A DNA stretch of 64,000 nucleotides from Nocardioides sp. L-11A (GTDB taxonomy: Bacteria > Actinomycetota > Actinomycetes > Propionibacteriales > Nocardioidaceae). How positions within the stretch are numbered: position 1 is the stretch's first letter; each line of letters begins with the position of its first letter. The DNA lies in assembly GCA_029961745.1 (NCBI GenBank), contig CP124680.1:2914001-2978000 (forward strand). Direction: 5' to 3'. Of this stretch, positions 46,011 to 53,607 are shown one piece after another. A program made the translations under genes and the position numbers. Below the pieces are notes generated by a model, which was not told the origin of the DNA, ran no database searches, and worked only from the letters and a program-made list of their open reading frames with translations.

Positions 46011-46760
46011 ATGCAACGACGTCTGGCGGTGGTGACGGGCGGCAGCCGGGGGATCGGCGCGGCGACGGCGCGGATGCTGGCGGGCTCCGGGTGGAACGTG
46101 CTCCTGACCTATCAGTCCGATCACGCCGCCGCCCGTGTCGTGGTCGGGGACTGCCGGGCATCCGGGGCGTGGGCCGACGCGATCGCGCTCGACGTGAGCG
46201 ACGAGTCCGCCGTCGAGAGCGCCTTCGCCGCCCTGCCCGACGACGCGGGCCCGCTGCGCGGCCTGGTCAACAACGCCGGCATCGTGGCGCCGACCGCCAC
46301 CGTCGCCGAGCTCCGTGCCGACCGGATCCGGCGGGTCCTCGAGGTCAACGTGCTCGGCTCGCTGCTCTGCTCCCGGGAGGCGGTGCTCCGGATGTCGACC
46401 GATCGAGGGGGAGCGGGCGGCGCCGTGGTCAACGTGTCCTCCCGCGCTGCCGTGCTCGGCGCGCCCGGCGAGTATGTCGACTACGCCGCGTCGAAGGCGG
46501 CCCTCGACGCCGTCACCCGCGGGCTGGCCGTCGAGACCGCCGGGCAGGGGATCCGGGTCAACAGTGTGCGCCTCGGACTCATCGACACCGAGATCCACGC
46601 TCGCAACGGCGAGCCGACCCGGCTCGCCCGGCTCGCGCCGGCGGTGCCGATGGGCCGCCCCGGCACCACCGCCGAGGCGGCCGCGGCCATCTGCTGGCTG
46701 CTGGACGACGCGTCGTCGTACACGACCGGTGCGGTGCTCGACGTGGCGGGCGGCCGGTGA
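46011..46760 (+). CDS. Short-chain dehydrogenase (FabG-like)
   Basis: 249 residues, classical SDR. TGGSRGIGAATARML (cofactor), NNAG near residue 86, Ser in VVNVSSRAAVLGAPGEY and Tyr-x-x-x-Lys as DYAASKAALDAVTRGLAVET, followed by GQGIRVNSVRLGLIDTEIH and the typical C-terminal YTTGAVLDVAGGR. Substrate unknown. TAGCGT lies 6 bases before the ATG. A gap of 134 bases follows in which no gene was seen. Confidence 0.9.
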   Translation: MQRRLAVVTGGSRGIGAATARMLAGSGWNVLLTYQSDHAAARVVVGDCRASGAWADAIALDVSDESAVESAFAALPDDAGPLRGLVNNAGIVAPTATVAELRADRIRRVLEVNVLGSLLCSREAVLRMSTDRGGAGGAVVNVSSRAAVLGAPGEYVDYAASKAALDAVTRGLAVETAGQGIRVNSVRLGLIDTEIHARNGEPTRLARLAPAVPMGRPGTTAEAAAAICWLLDDASSYTTGAVLDVAGGR

Positions 46761-46894
46761 GGGGCCTGTCGGTTTCCTTCAAGCCGCCGGTCGGCGCCGC
46801 TCGGTAGCCTCGCCGGGATCACGGGGCACGGGTCCCTGACGATCGACCACGCACCCACCGGGTCGCCCTCACGTACGCACTGCCGGTCTGACGG

Positions 46895-47647
46895 CTATCC
46901 GACGGGGGCGACCCAGACCTTCTCGCCGAGGACCCGGCCGCGGGCGTCGAGGAAGCTCAGCGTCACCTGCGGCACTCCGACCGCCTCGGGCAGCGCGGTG
47001 CCGTACCCGTGCGAGTCCGGCCGCACGGGCAGCATCCGGTCGACTCCGGGCGCCCGGACCCGCACCTGGGTGGCGCTCGGCCACGGCGAGATGCCGTACA
47101 GGATCGGCTCGCTGTCGGTGAAGTAGCCGCCGAGCTGCTCAGGGGAGGTCAGCTCCTGGGGCGGTACGTCGTCCCCGGCCCAGATCGTTCCGCCGCAGCC
47201 GTACTCGAGTTCCTGCTTCGTCGGCGTGCCGGTGCCGTCCCAGACGCCGTCGCTCATCGCGTAGCAGACCTTCCCGGTCGAGGAGGTCGCCACCCAGAAG
47301 GCGAACACGCCGTGGCCGGTGTCGAACTGCGCGACCAGCGCGGGCTCGTCGAGCTTCCCGAGGCCGTTGCCGGTCGTGTTCGGCTGGTGGGCGAAGTCCT
47401 CGATCACGCTGGACACGACCTCGGTCGGACCACCGATCGCGACGGCTGTGGCGGCGCCCACGGTCGAGAACGCCAGGCCCAGCCCGATGGCGGTACGACG
47501 GCGGGCGCGGCGGCGCCGTACCCGGGCGTCGGTGGAGGTGACGAGGGGGTCCCGGTCCTCGGCGAGGATCCGGGCGAGCGCCGCCTCGGACCAGTCCGGA
47601 TCGAGGGGGAGGGGAGCGGGGGCGAGGGCAGTGATCGGGTCGGTCAT
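46895..47647 (-). CDS. Membrane-anchored partner of an ECF sigma factor
   Basis: 250 residues: a cytoplasmic N-terminus of about 50 residues (MTDPITALAPAPLPLDPDWS, then EAALARILAEDRD), one membrane helix (IGLGLAFSTVGAATAVAIGG) and an external domain of about 175 residues with three Cys. The topology and the ATGA overlap with the sigma gene suggest an anti-sigma factor, but the usual zinc-binding HxxxCxxC motif is absent. Not recognised otherwise. Confidence 0.65.
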   Translation of the reverse strand: MTDPITALAPAPLPLDPDWSEAALARILAEDRDPLVTSTDARVRRRRARRRTAIGLGLAFSTVGAATAVAIGGPTEVVSSVIEDFAHQPNTTGNGLGKLDEPALVAQFDTGHGVFAFWVATSSTGKVCYAMSDGVWDGTGTPTKQELEYGCGGTIWAGDDVPPQELTSPEQLGGYFTDSEPILYGISPWPSATQVRVRAPGVDRMLPVRPDSHGYGTALPEAVGVPQVTLSFLDARGRVLGEKVWVAPVG

Positions 47648-48189
47648 CGGAGGCCACCTTCGGTCAGGGGTCGGTGCGGGCGGGCGGTGCGTGGCTCCGC
47701 CGGGGACGTGAGGTCATGCAGGGCGGCGCGAGCGCGGTGGGCGCGGACCCGGAAGGTGCCCGGCCGGATTCCGAGGACATCGGCCGCGGCGTCGGGCGTC
47801 AGGCCGTCCCACGCGACCAGCAGCAGCGCCTCGCGCTGGTCGTCGGGCAGCGCCGCGAGCGCCTCGAGGGCGGCCATCCGATCGGTCGCGAGCAGGCCGG
47901 CATCCTCACCGGTGCGCGCCGCGGCGTCGAGCAACCGCAATCGGTCGTGCAGCGCTGTGCGCCGGCGGGTGGAGCGCCGGCTGTTGCCGACGACCCTGCG
48001 GGCCGCCGCGATCAGCCAGGCGATCGGCGGGCGCGGCACGTCGTCCCAACGGCGCCAGGCCTGCACGAAGGTCTCGGCGACGACGTCCTGAACGTCGTCG
48101 GGCGGCACGTGGCGGCGTACGTAGGCCGCGACGCGTGGGCCGTCACGGCGCCACGCCTCGCTGAACTCGGCGTCATCGGAGGTGCTCAT
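47644..48189 (-). CDS. ECF-type RNA polymerase sigma factor
   Basis: 181 residues. Region 2 is visible in AYVRRHVPPDDVQDVVAETF (about 23-42) with VQAWRRWDDVPRPPIAWLIA, and region 4 in LPDDQREALLLVAWDGLTPD (about 114-133) followed by AAADVLGIRPGTFRVRAHRARAAL-like helix-turn-helix residues. It is co-directional and overlapping with the downstream membrane protein. TACTAG lies a few bases before the ATG on the minus strand. Its regulon is unknown. Confidence 0.9.
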   Translation of the reverse strand: MSTSDDAEFSEAWRRDGPRVAAYVRRHVPPDDVQDVVAETFVQAWRRWDDVPRPPIAWLIAAARRVVGNSRRSTRRRTALHDRLRLLDAAARTGEDAGLLATDRMAALEALAALPDDQREALLLVAWDGLTPDAAADVLGIRPGTFRVRAHRARAALHDLTSPAEPRTARPHRPLTEGGLR

Positions 48190-48287
48190 GTCCTAGTAGT
48201 GTCCGGCTCCCTCCCCGTGTTACCGGCGCCACCGCGCCGTTCCGCTCCCGGCGCGGGCAGAGCAGGCCGGGTACGTACGATGGCCGG

Positions 48288-48857
48288 GTGCAGCGCCCTC
48301 TCGTCATGACGATCGCGCTGCTCGCGATCCTCGCCGGCGGAGCCGGGTGGCTCCGGGCGGAGCGCGGCGCCGGAGATCCCGCCGACCGGCCGGCCGCGAG
48401 CGACCTGCTGGGCTGGCGCGAGGTCGACGGCGTCCCGTGGCCGCAGCTGCCGAGCGTGACCCCTGTCGACTCCTCCCCGAACGACCTGCCCGCCAGTGGC
48501 ACCGTGCTGGTGAACTTCTGGGCGTCCACCTGCGGTCCCTGCCGCGACGAGATGCCGATGCTCCAGCGCCTGGCCGGCACGGGCCGGGTCGCGGTCGTCG
48601 GGGTCTCCCGGGACCTCGACGACGACAGTGCCCGCGCCGCTCTCGACGAGTTCGGGGTGTCGTACCCGAACTTCCGCGACCGGGACGGCCACCTTGCGGA
48701 GGCACTGGCCGACGTCGTCCCCTTCAACGGCGTGCCGTCGACCGTGCTGGTCGTCGACGGCCGGATCCGGTGGGCCCACATCGGCGACTTCGACAGCTAC
48801 GACGAGCTGGTGCGCGACGTCGACGCGCGCGTGGCCGGGGGAGCGCCGGGTCGCTGA
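48288..48857 (+). CDS. Membrane-anchored thioredoxin-like (TlpA/ResA) protein
   Basis: 189 residues with an N-terminal uncleaved anchor (PLVMTIALLAILAGGAGW) and an external thioredoxin domain. Active-site Cys pair in FWASTCGPCRDEMPMLQRL (about residues 82-100), cis-Pro region NGVPSTVLVVDG. It probably reduces or swaps disulphides outside the membrane, for example in cytochrome c maturation or redox stress; no ccs genes are adjacent. GTG start; TACGAT lies 8 bases upstream. Confidence 0.9.
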   Translation: MQRPLVMTIALLAILAGGAGWLRAERGAGDPADRPAASDLLGWREVDGVPWPQLPSVTPVDSSPNDLPASGTVLVNFWASTCGPCRDEMPMLQRLAGTGRVAVVGVSRDLDDDSARAALDEFGVSYPNFRDRDGHLAEALADVVPFNGVPSTVLVVDGRIRWAHIGDFDSYDELVRDVDARVAGGAPGR

Positions 48858-48919
48858 GCCGAGCGCCGGCGATGTGGCTGAGCCGGGGGAGAGCCGCGCA
48901 CGCCGTACAGTCCGACCTC

Positions 48920-49381
48920 GTGGACCTTCACGCCGCCGGGGCCTACCGACGCACCCGGGCCCAGCGGGCGAGCCCCTGGCTCTCCTGGTCACGACCGGAC
49001 CGCGCGTTCTTCGCCTCGGGGGCGTGCCACATCCTGGCGTGGACCTGTCGCGAGCTGCACCCGAGCGAGCCGATCGGCATCGCGGCGCTGCGCGCCACCG
49101 GCGCCGAGCAGGTGTTCCACGCCTTCGCGACCTGGGGCGCCTGGGCGTTCGACCACAGCGGCTGGCACCCGGCGGACGCCCTCGTCGGCGTGAACCAGGA
49201 CTTCGCCGGCCACGCGATCGAGCGCGTCGAGATCACCACCGACCTGGCGACCTTCTGCCGACAGCACCGCCACCGGATGCCGCACCAGTACCACGACGAC
49301 CCGCGCCCCCGGGCCCGTGACTACGTCCGCCGGTTCGAGCCGCCGTGGCCGGCCGCGACAGCAGGGGAGCACGACCGATGA
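48920..49381 (+). CDS. Conserved-looking hypothetical protein
   Basis: About 153 residues from a GTG 8 bases after TACAGT; an ATG 16 codons upstream is the alternative. Soluble, rich in His, Trp and Arg (SPWLSWSRPDRAFFASGACH, FHAFATWGAWAFDHSGWHPA, TFCRQHRHRMPHQYHDDPRP). No family recognised. The cluster of His and two conserved-looking Cys could bind metal, but this is only a description of composition. A DHFR/RibD-type gene follows after 51 bases. Confidence 0.65.
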   Translation: MDLHAAGAYRRTRAQRASPWLSWSRPDRAFFASGACHILAWTCRELHPSEPIGIAALRATGAEQVFHAFATWGAWAFDHSGWHPADALVGVNQDFAGHAIERVEITTDLATFCRQHRHRMPHQYHDDPRPRARDYVRRFEPPWPAATAGEHDR

Positions 49382-49432
49382 GTTCGCGGCGCCCGGCCGG
49401 TCCTCTCGGGTGACGCCAGGAAGGAGCACACC

Positions 49433-50002
49433 GTGCGGAAGCTGACCTTCGCCATGAACGTGAGTCTGGACGGCTACGTCGCCGCACCCGGCGACGATCT
49501 CGGTTGGAGCGTACCGAGTGACGAGCTGTTCCAGTGGTGGTCCGATCGGGTCGCCGCGACGAGTCTGGCGCTGTACGGGCGCAAGCTCTGGGACACGATG
49601 AGCTCGCACTGGCCGACAGCCGACCAACAGCCCGACGCCACCGAGGCGGAGCGCGAGTACGCCCGTCGCTGGCGCGCCATGCCCAAGGCGGTGTTCTCGT
49701 CGACGACCCGTACGGTGGACTGGAACAGCCGTCTGGTCACCGGCGACGCGGTCGCCGAGATCACCCGGCTCAAGGCCGAGGACGGCGGCCCGATGGACAT
49801 CGCCGGCGCCACGCTGGCCGCGACGGCCATGCGGGCCGGACTGATCGACGAGTACGTGCTCGCCACCGCGCCGGTCCTGGTCGGCGGCGGCACGCCGTTC
49901 TTCACGGTTCTGGACGACCGGGTGCACCTCGACCTGGTCGAGACCCGGGTGTTCTCCAACGGCGTGGTCCTGACCAGGTACCGGCGGCGGCACGCTCTTT
50001 GA
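49433..50002 (+). CDS. Dihydrofolate-reductase-fold protein (RibD C-terminal family)
   Basis: 189 residues. The N-terminal LTFAMNVSLDGYVAAPGDDL and the middle LALYGRKLWDTMSSHWP match the RibD C-terminal/DHFR-like family that binds NADPH; GGTPFFTVLDDRVHLDLVET is the usual C-terminal part. Most such stand-alone proteins have no known reaction. GTG start preceded by AGGAAGGAG. A small divergent reading frame of 218 codons on the other strand is a shadow. Confidence 0.88.
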   Translation: MRKLTFAMNVSLDGYVAAPGDDLGWSVPSDELFQWWSDRVAATSLALYGRKLWDTMSSHWPTADQQPDATEAEREYARRWRAMPKAVFSSTTRTVDWNSRLVTGDAVAEITRLKAEDGGPMDIAGATLAATAMRAGLIDEYVLATAPVLVGGGTPFFTVLDDRVHLDLVETRVFSNGVVLTRYRRRHAL

Positions 50003-50090
50003 AAGTGGCTCACCTGGTCGAGGACCTCGATCATCGCACCGTCCCCCTGACGCGTCGCCCGATCGGGCGCGTTCGATAGCGTCAGCCGGC

Positions 50091-50654
50091 ATGGTGTGCC
50101 TTCGTCAACAGTCCAGGTTCCGGGTGTCACAAGCTACGAGCCGCCCTACACAGGCAGCCCTGGCGGTCTTCATGCTGGTCGGCACTGCCGCCTGTGGCGA
50201 CACCCAGGACGGCGACGGCGCCGATGGCGGCCCGGGCCCGGACGCCACAGCATCGCCCTCGGCGGAGTCCTCTGCAGAGCCCACGACGGATCGGTCCGGG
50301 GCCGCCCAGAGTCCGGAGGAGAGCTTTCGTGCCTGGCTGGTCGCGAGCCGGAAGCCTGACGCCGCCCGGGCCTGCACCTACCTGACGTCCGGCCTGGTCG
50401 AGAAGATGATCGCCGAGCTGGCGACCAGCGGCCTGGCCAGCGTGTCGAGCTGCGAGGAGCTCACCGAGCTGAGCGCCGCACTGTTCAAGGCGGCCGGGAC
50501 GGACGCCGAGGTCGTCGTGGACACCAGGGAACAGGGTCCGAGCCACGCCGAGCTGTGGGTCGAGTACGTCAGTAGCGGGAAGTGCGGCACGGTCGACATG
50601 GTCCCGTCCGGCGGACAATGGGTGATGACCGAGCAGTCTGAGGTTCGCTGCTGA
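50091..50654 (+). CDS. Putative secreted or lipoprotein of unknown function
   Basis: 187 residues. The N-terminus (ALAVFMLVGTAACGD) ends in a Cys that could be a lipobox (TAAC), though the -3 residue is Thr and the charged n-region is long. A Ser/Ala/Glu-rich linker follows, then a domain of about 100 residues with four Cys (ARACTYLTSGLVEKM, VSSCEELTEL, SGKCGTVDMV, and the final RC) that could make disulphides outside the cell. TAGCGT 8 bases before the ATG. Function unknown. Confidence 0.6.
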   Translation: MVCLRQQSRFRVSQATSRPTQAALAVFMLVGTAACGDTQDGDGADGGPGPDATASPSAESSAEPTTDRSGAAQSPEESFRAWLVASRKPDAARACTYLTSGLVEKMIAELATSGLASVSSCEELTELSAALFKAAGTDAEVVVDTREQGPSHAELWVEYVSSGKCGTVDMVPSGGQWVMTEQSEVRC

Positions 50655-50783
50655 GCGATGCCCGCGCGGAGAGCGCCTCCAGGAGTTCGAACACGGCAGT
50701 TCGGCCCGCAAACCCCACCACGTCCAGGGACTCTCCTCGACATCGGGGTTTAGGCACGGGCAGCGTGCGATAGGAAAATGGGC

Positions 50784-51923
50784 ATGCGTGCTCGACTCCT
50801 CACCTCGTTGATCTCCGTCGCGGGCATCGCGCTCGCCGGATCGGTAGCCGCGGCACCTGCCGCACGCGCTGACGAGAAGGTGATCGCCGCATCCGGGATC
50901 CTGAAGAGGGTCGAACCGCCGGCCACCGACAACGCCGCCCGCCAACTGGTGCAGACCAGCGTTCGCCTCGTCTTCGACCAGAACCGCGCCACAGCGACAG
51001 TCGTGCTTGCGGGCTCGCCGACTACTGGCGCCGACCAGGCGACACTCCGACTCACCGTCGGCGAGAGCGTCCCCGGCGGCTGCGACGGACCCGCGTACGC
51101 GACGCCGACCGTCGGAGACACCGATGTTGAGTGGCAGCGCACCGGACCGACGACGTACGTCCTCGACTGGAGCGGCGTGTACCTGGACGACGACTACGAC
51201 TGCGCCGCCGTGGAGTTGGTCGGCTCGGGCACTCGGTACGACTACCTGTTCGGCACTCTCGTCCCCGAGCACGCCCAGCCGGCGCTCCAGGTGGACTCGA
51301 CCACCCTGCTCGGCAAGCCGAAGCTCAACCTGGTGCCCGGCGTCTGGACGAAGGTCGACGTCGACGTTCGCAACACCGGTCAGGGGATCGCGAGCCAGGT
51401 GGTCGTGCAGGGGAGGGGCAAGGGTCTCAAAGTGAAGAGCGCGACAGTGCCGTACGACATCTACCCCGGCTCCACCGGCACCGCGAAGCTGACCGTCAAG
51501 CTCAAGAAGAAGCGCAAGAGCAAGCTGGTGGTCACGGTCCTCAGCGGTGTGGCGCGGGCGACGGCCAACGCGAAGGTGAAGCCGGCTCAGGCGCCGTCTC
51601 GGCTGCGCGCCGGGACGTACCGCAGCAAGGACAAGAGCGTGACCTTCCGCGTCAAGGGCAACAAGGTGGTCGGCTTCCGGGTCCGGACCCAGACGACGTG
51701 CGGCGGTTACCCGAACCCGTTCACGTACACCACGAACTGGTACGACATGCCGACGTTCAAGCTCCCGAAGTCCGGCATCGTCGATGTCACCGACCGGGGC
51801 GACCTCTACTCCGCCACCCTGGGCGGACGGGCGTCCGGCAAGAAGGTCAAGGCGACCTTCCGCTACAGCGGCCCCGACCGGTGCCGCGCCACGAAGGAGT
51901 TCACCGCCAAGCGAATCGGCTGA
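50784..51923 (+). CDS. Exported Lys-rich protein with CARDB-like domain
   Basis: About 379 residues. Signal peptide with AARA-DEK cleavage near residue 32. After a first domain of about 130 residues comes a beta-rich CARDB-like unit (PGVWTKVDVDVRNTGQGIAS, then SGTAKLTVKLKKKRKSKLV-like Lys-rich strands) and a C-terminal Cys-containing domain (LRAGTYRSKDKSVTFRVKGN, QTTCGGYPNPF, DRCRATKEF). Lys-rich strands suggest interaction with the cell wall or acidic polymers (inference). ATG 50784 is preferred over 50778 from the TAGGAA hexamer position. Confidence 0.65.
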   Translation: MRARLLTSLISVAGIALAGSVAAAPAARADEKVIAASGILKRVEPPATDNAARQLVQTSVRLVFDQNRATATVVLAGSPTTGADQATLRLTVGESVPGGCDGPAYATPTVGDTDVEWQRTGPTTYVLDWSGVYLDDDYDCAAVELVGSGTRYDYLFGTLVPEHAQPALQVDSTTLLGKPKLNLVPGVWTKVDVDVRNTGQGIASQVVVQGRGKGLKVKSATVPYDIYPGSTGTAKLTVKLKKKRKSKLVVTVLSGVARATANAKVKPAQAPSRLRAGTYRSKDKSVTFRVKGNKVVGFRVRTQTTCGGYPNPFTYTTNWYDMPTFKLPKSGIVDVTDRGDLYSATLGGRASGKKVKATFRYSGPDRCRATKEFTAKRIG

Positions 51924-52017
51924 CACCCGTGATCCGGCGGCCGCCCACGTGCCGGTGAGCCGCACGAGGGGCTTCGGGAGGCGTGCTGCAACTCCCGGGT
52001 GAGTGATCGCCGATAAG

Positions 52018-52030
52018 TGACATTATGTCA
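52018..52030. promoter_or_regulatory. Perfect TGACAT-T-ATGTCA palindrome
   Basis: A 13-base perfect odd palindrome in an A/T-rich patch between the 3' ends of the exported Lys-rich protein gene and the DinB gene. It is not in front of either start, so its role is unclear; it could be an orphan regulator site. Confidence 0.4.
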
Positions 52031-52063
52031 GATCACAGTGCGCTAGCCGGCACGGACCATCAC

Positions 52064-52645
52064 TCAGGTCCCGATGCTCCCGTCGATCCCCTCACGCAGC
52101 AGGTCGGCGTGTCCGCAGTGCTGGGCATATTCGGTGATCATGCGGAGCACCAACCAGCGCAGATCGACATCTTCATGCCAATCCAGCGGACGGGCAGTGT
52201 CATCGAGCTCGTGGGCGCGAAGGATCTCGCGGGAGGCAGCGCACTCCTGGCGCCAGTTCTCCAGGTCGGCGACGAAGTCGGCATCCGTCGGCAGGTCGAA
52301 GTCGAGGTTGGGATTGTCGTCCGTGAAGAAGAGGTAGGGCACGTCGCGTCGCTCGAAGTTCTGCTGGAACCACCAGCGTTCACACCCGGCGAGGTGGCGG
52401 ACCAGACCGTGGAGCGACAACGTCGATGGCGGCATGGACCTGGTCCGCGCCTGTTCCGGAGTCAGACCGCGACACTTCATCTCCACGGTCGCCCGGTAGT
52501 AGTCCAGGTACGCCGCGAGCGCCTCACGTTCACCGGCCACCCGCGGGATGCGCGGCCGGTCATCGTCAGCCCACTTGGGCGAGAAGGCGTCGTCCGCCAG
52601 GCCGGACTCCGACCCGACGGCGGCCTCCCCGGAGTTGTCGCTCAT
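52064..52645 (-). CDS. DinB-like (DUF664) protein
   Basis: About 193 residues, DinB/mini-damage-inducible fold. Signature stretch TVEMKCRGLTPEQARTRSMP then PSTLSLHGLVRHLAGCERWW; the His in VRHLAG and those in LDWHEDVDLRW and AQHCGHADLLREGIDG form the usual metal site. In actinobacteria such proteins are often mycothiol-dependent transferases; substrate unknown. It aligns to the two fragments of the decayed copy at 55259-55601. Confidence 0.87.
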   Translation of the reverse strand: MSDNSGEAAVGSESGLADDAFSPKWADDDRPRIPRVAGEREALAAYLDYYRATVEMKCRGLTPEQARTRSMPPSTLSLHGLVRHLAGCERWWFQQNFERRDVPYLFFTDDNPNLDFDLPTDADFVADLENWRQECAASREILRAHELDDTARPLDWHEDVDLRWLVLRMITEYAQHCGHADLLREGIDGSIGT

Positions 52646-52687
52646 CCACCGCACCCTGCCATGCCCTGCCAGCGGGAAGGTCCTCGG

Positions 52688-53020
52688 TCACTCCCCCTCG
52701 CCCAGCGACTCGGCGACCACCTTGATGGCAGCGAGCCGACGGTCCCAGGCCGCGCCGATCTCCTCCAGTGCGCGCGCGGTGGCGCTGAGCTCGGCGCCGA
52801 GCGCCCGGAAACGCAGCTCCCGGCCGACGCGGTGCGACTCGACCAGGCCGACGGCCTCCAGCGCACCCAGGTGCTTGGCGATGGCCTGACGGCTCGGCGG
52901 CAGGATCTCGGCCAGCGCCGAGGCCGAGTGGTCGGCCCGGCCGAGCTGCTCCAGGATCCGCCAGCGCGTCTCGTCACCGAGCGCCGCGCACACCGCCAGC
53001 ACCTGGCCGTGCGCGCTCAC
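52688..53020 (-). CDS. ArsR-family regulator
   Basis: 110 residues. Winged helix-turn-helix of ArsR type (LAVCAALGDETRWRILEQLG, HSASALAEILPPSRQAIAKH, LVESHRVGRELRFRAL). No Cys-based metal site is apparent, so it is not obviously a metal sensor. The GTG at 53020 overlaps the stop of the SRPBCC gene (GTGA). ArsR-SRPBCC pairs are frequent and usually self-regulated; twin operators lie upstream of the operon. Confidence 0.88.
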   Translation of the reverse strand: MSAHGQVLAVCAALGDETRWRILEQLGRADHSASALAEILPPSRQAIAKHLGALEAVGLVESHRVGRELRFRALGAELSATARALEEIGAAWDRRLAAIKVVAESLGEGE

Positions 53021-53493
53021 GCCGCCAGCTCGACGCTCGGCGCGAACGCGACCAGCTCGGCCAGCTCGTCGCGCCACCCCTCGACATTGCCGGCCCAGGC
53101 CTTCGTGCGATAGGCAGCGTCGCCCGCCAGCAGATCGAAGCCGGTCTCCGTCACCGTCAGCCGGGTCCCGCCGTCGATCTCCTCGAGCTCGAACGTCACC
53201 GTGGTCCGGTGCCCCTCCGACAGATCGCCTCCCGGTTCGTTGGCCCAGTGGAAGCTGATCCGGGTCGACTCCTCCACCTCGATCACCTCCACCGGCACCG
53301 ACACGCCGTGCTCGGTCCAGCCGAAGCTCCCCTGGCCTCCGGGACGCGCGTCGAACTCGCACTGGTCACCGAACCAGCACGCGATCAGCTCACTACGGGT
53401 GACCGCCGCCCACACCTGGGGCACGGCGGCCGCGATCTCCACCGTGCGGGTGATGCTGACCGCCTCGACCGTCTCCGTGTCGTTCCTGACCAT
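53017..53493 (-). CDS. SRPBCC/AHSA1-domain protein
   Basis: 158 residues with START/AHSA1 features: TRTVEIAAAVPQVWAAVTRS, ELIACWFGDQCEFDARPGGQ, TTVTFELEEIDGGTRLTVTE and the C-terminal AGNVEGWRDELAELV helix. The fold has a hydrophobic pocket for lipids or aromatic compounds; function unknown. AGAAGGAG precedes the ATG. It is the first gene of the operon with the ArsR gene. Confidence 0.88.
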   Translation of the reverse strand: MVRNDTETVEAVSITRTVEIAAAVPQVWAAVTRSELIACWFGDQCEFDARPGGQGSFGWTEHGVSVPVEVIEVEESTRISFHWANEPGGDLSEGHRTTVTFELEEIDGGTRLTVTETGFDLLAGDAAYRTKAWAGNVEGWRDELAELVAFAPSVELAA

Positions 53494-53527
53494 GACTGCA
53501 CTCCTTCTGAAATCGGTTGTCGATGAC

Positions 53528-53578
53528 TGCAACCTCAGCGTTGCACATTCACTGTCGTAATGCAACCACGGCGTTGCA
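53528..53578. promoter_or_regulatory. Twin operators of the SRPBCC-ArsR operon
   Basis: Two inverted repeats with identical arms TGCAAC and GTTGCA around 6 variable bases: 53528-53545 (centre CTCAGC) and 53561-53578 (centre CACGGC). Their centres are 33 bases apart, about three helical turns, so dimers would sit on the same face. They lie 35-85 bases before the SRPBCC ATG, over the presumed promoter. Confidence 0.8.
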
Positions 53579-53607
53579 GTTCAGTGCGGACGGATCGCCG
53601 GAGCCGA

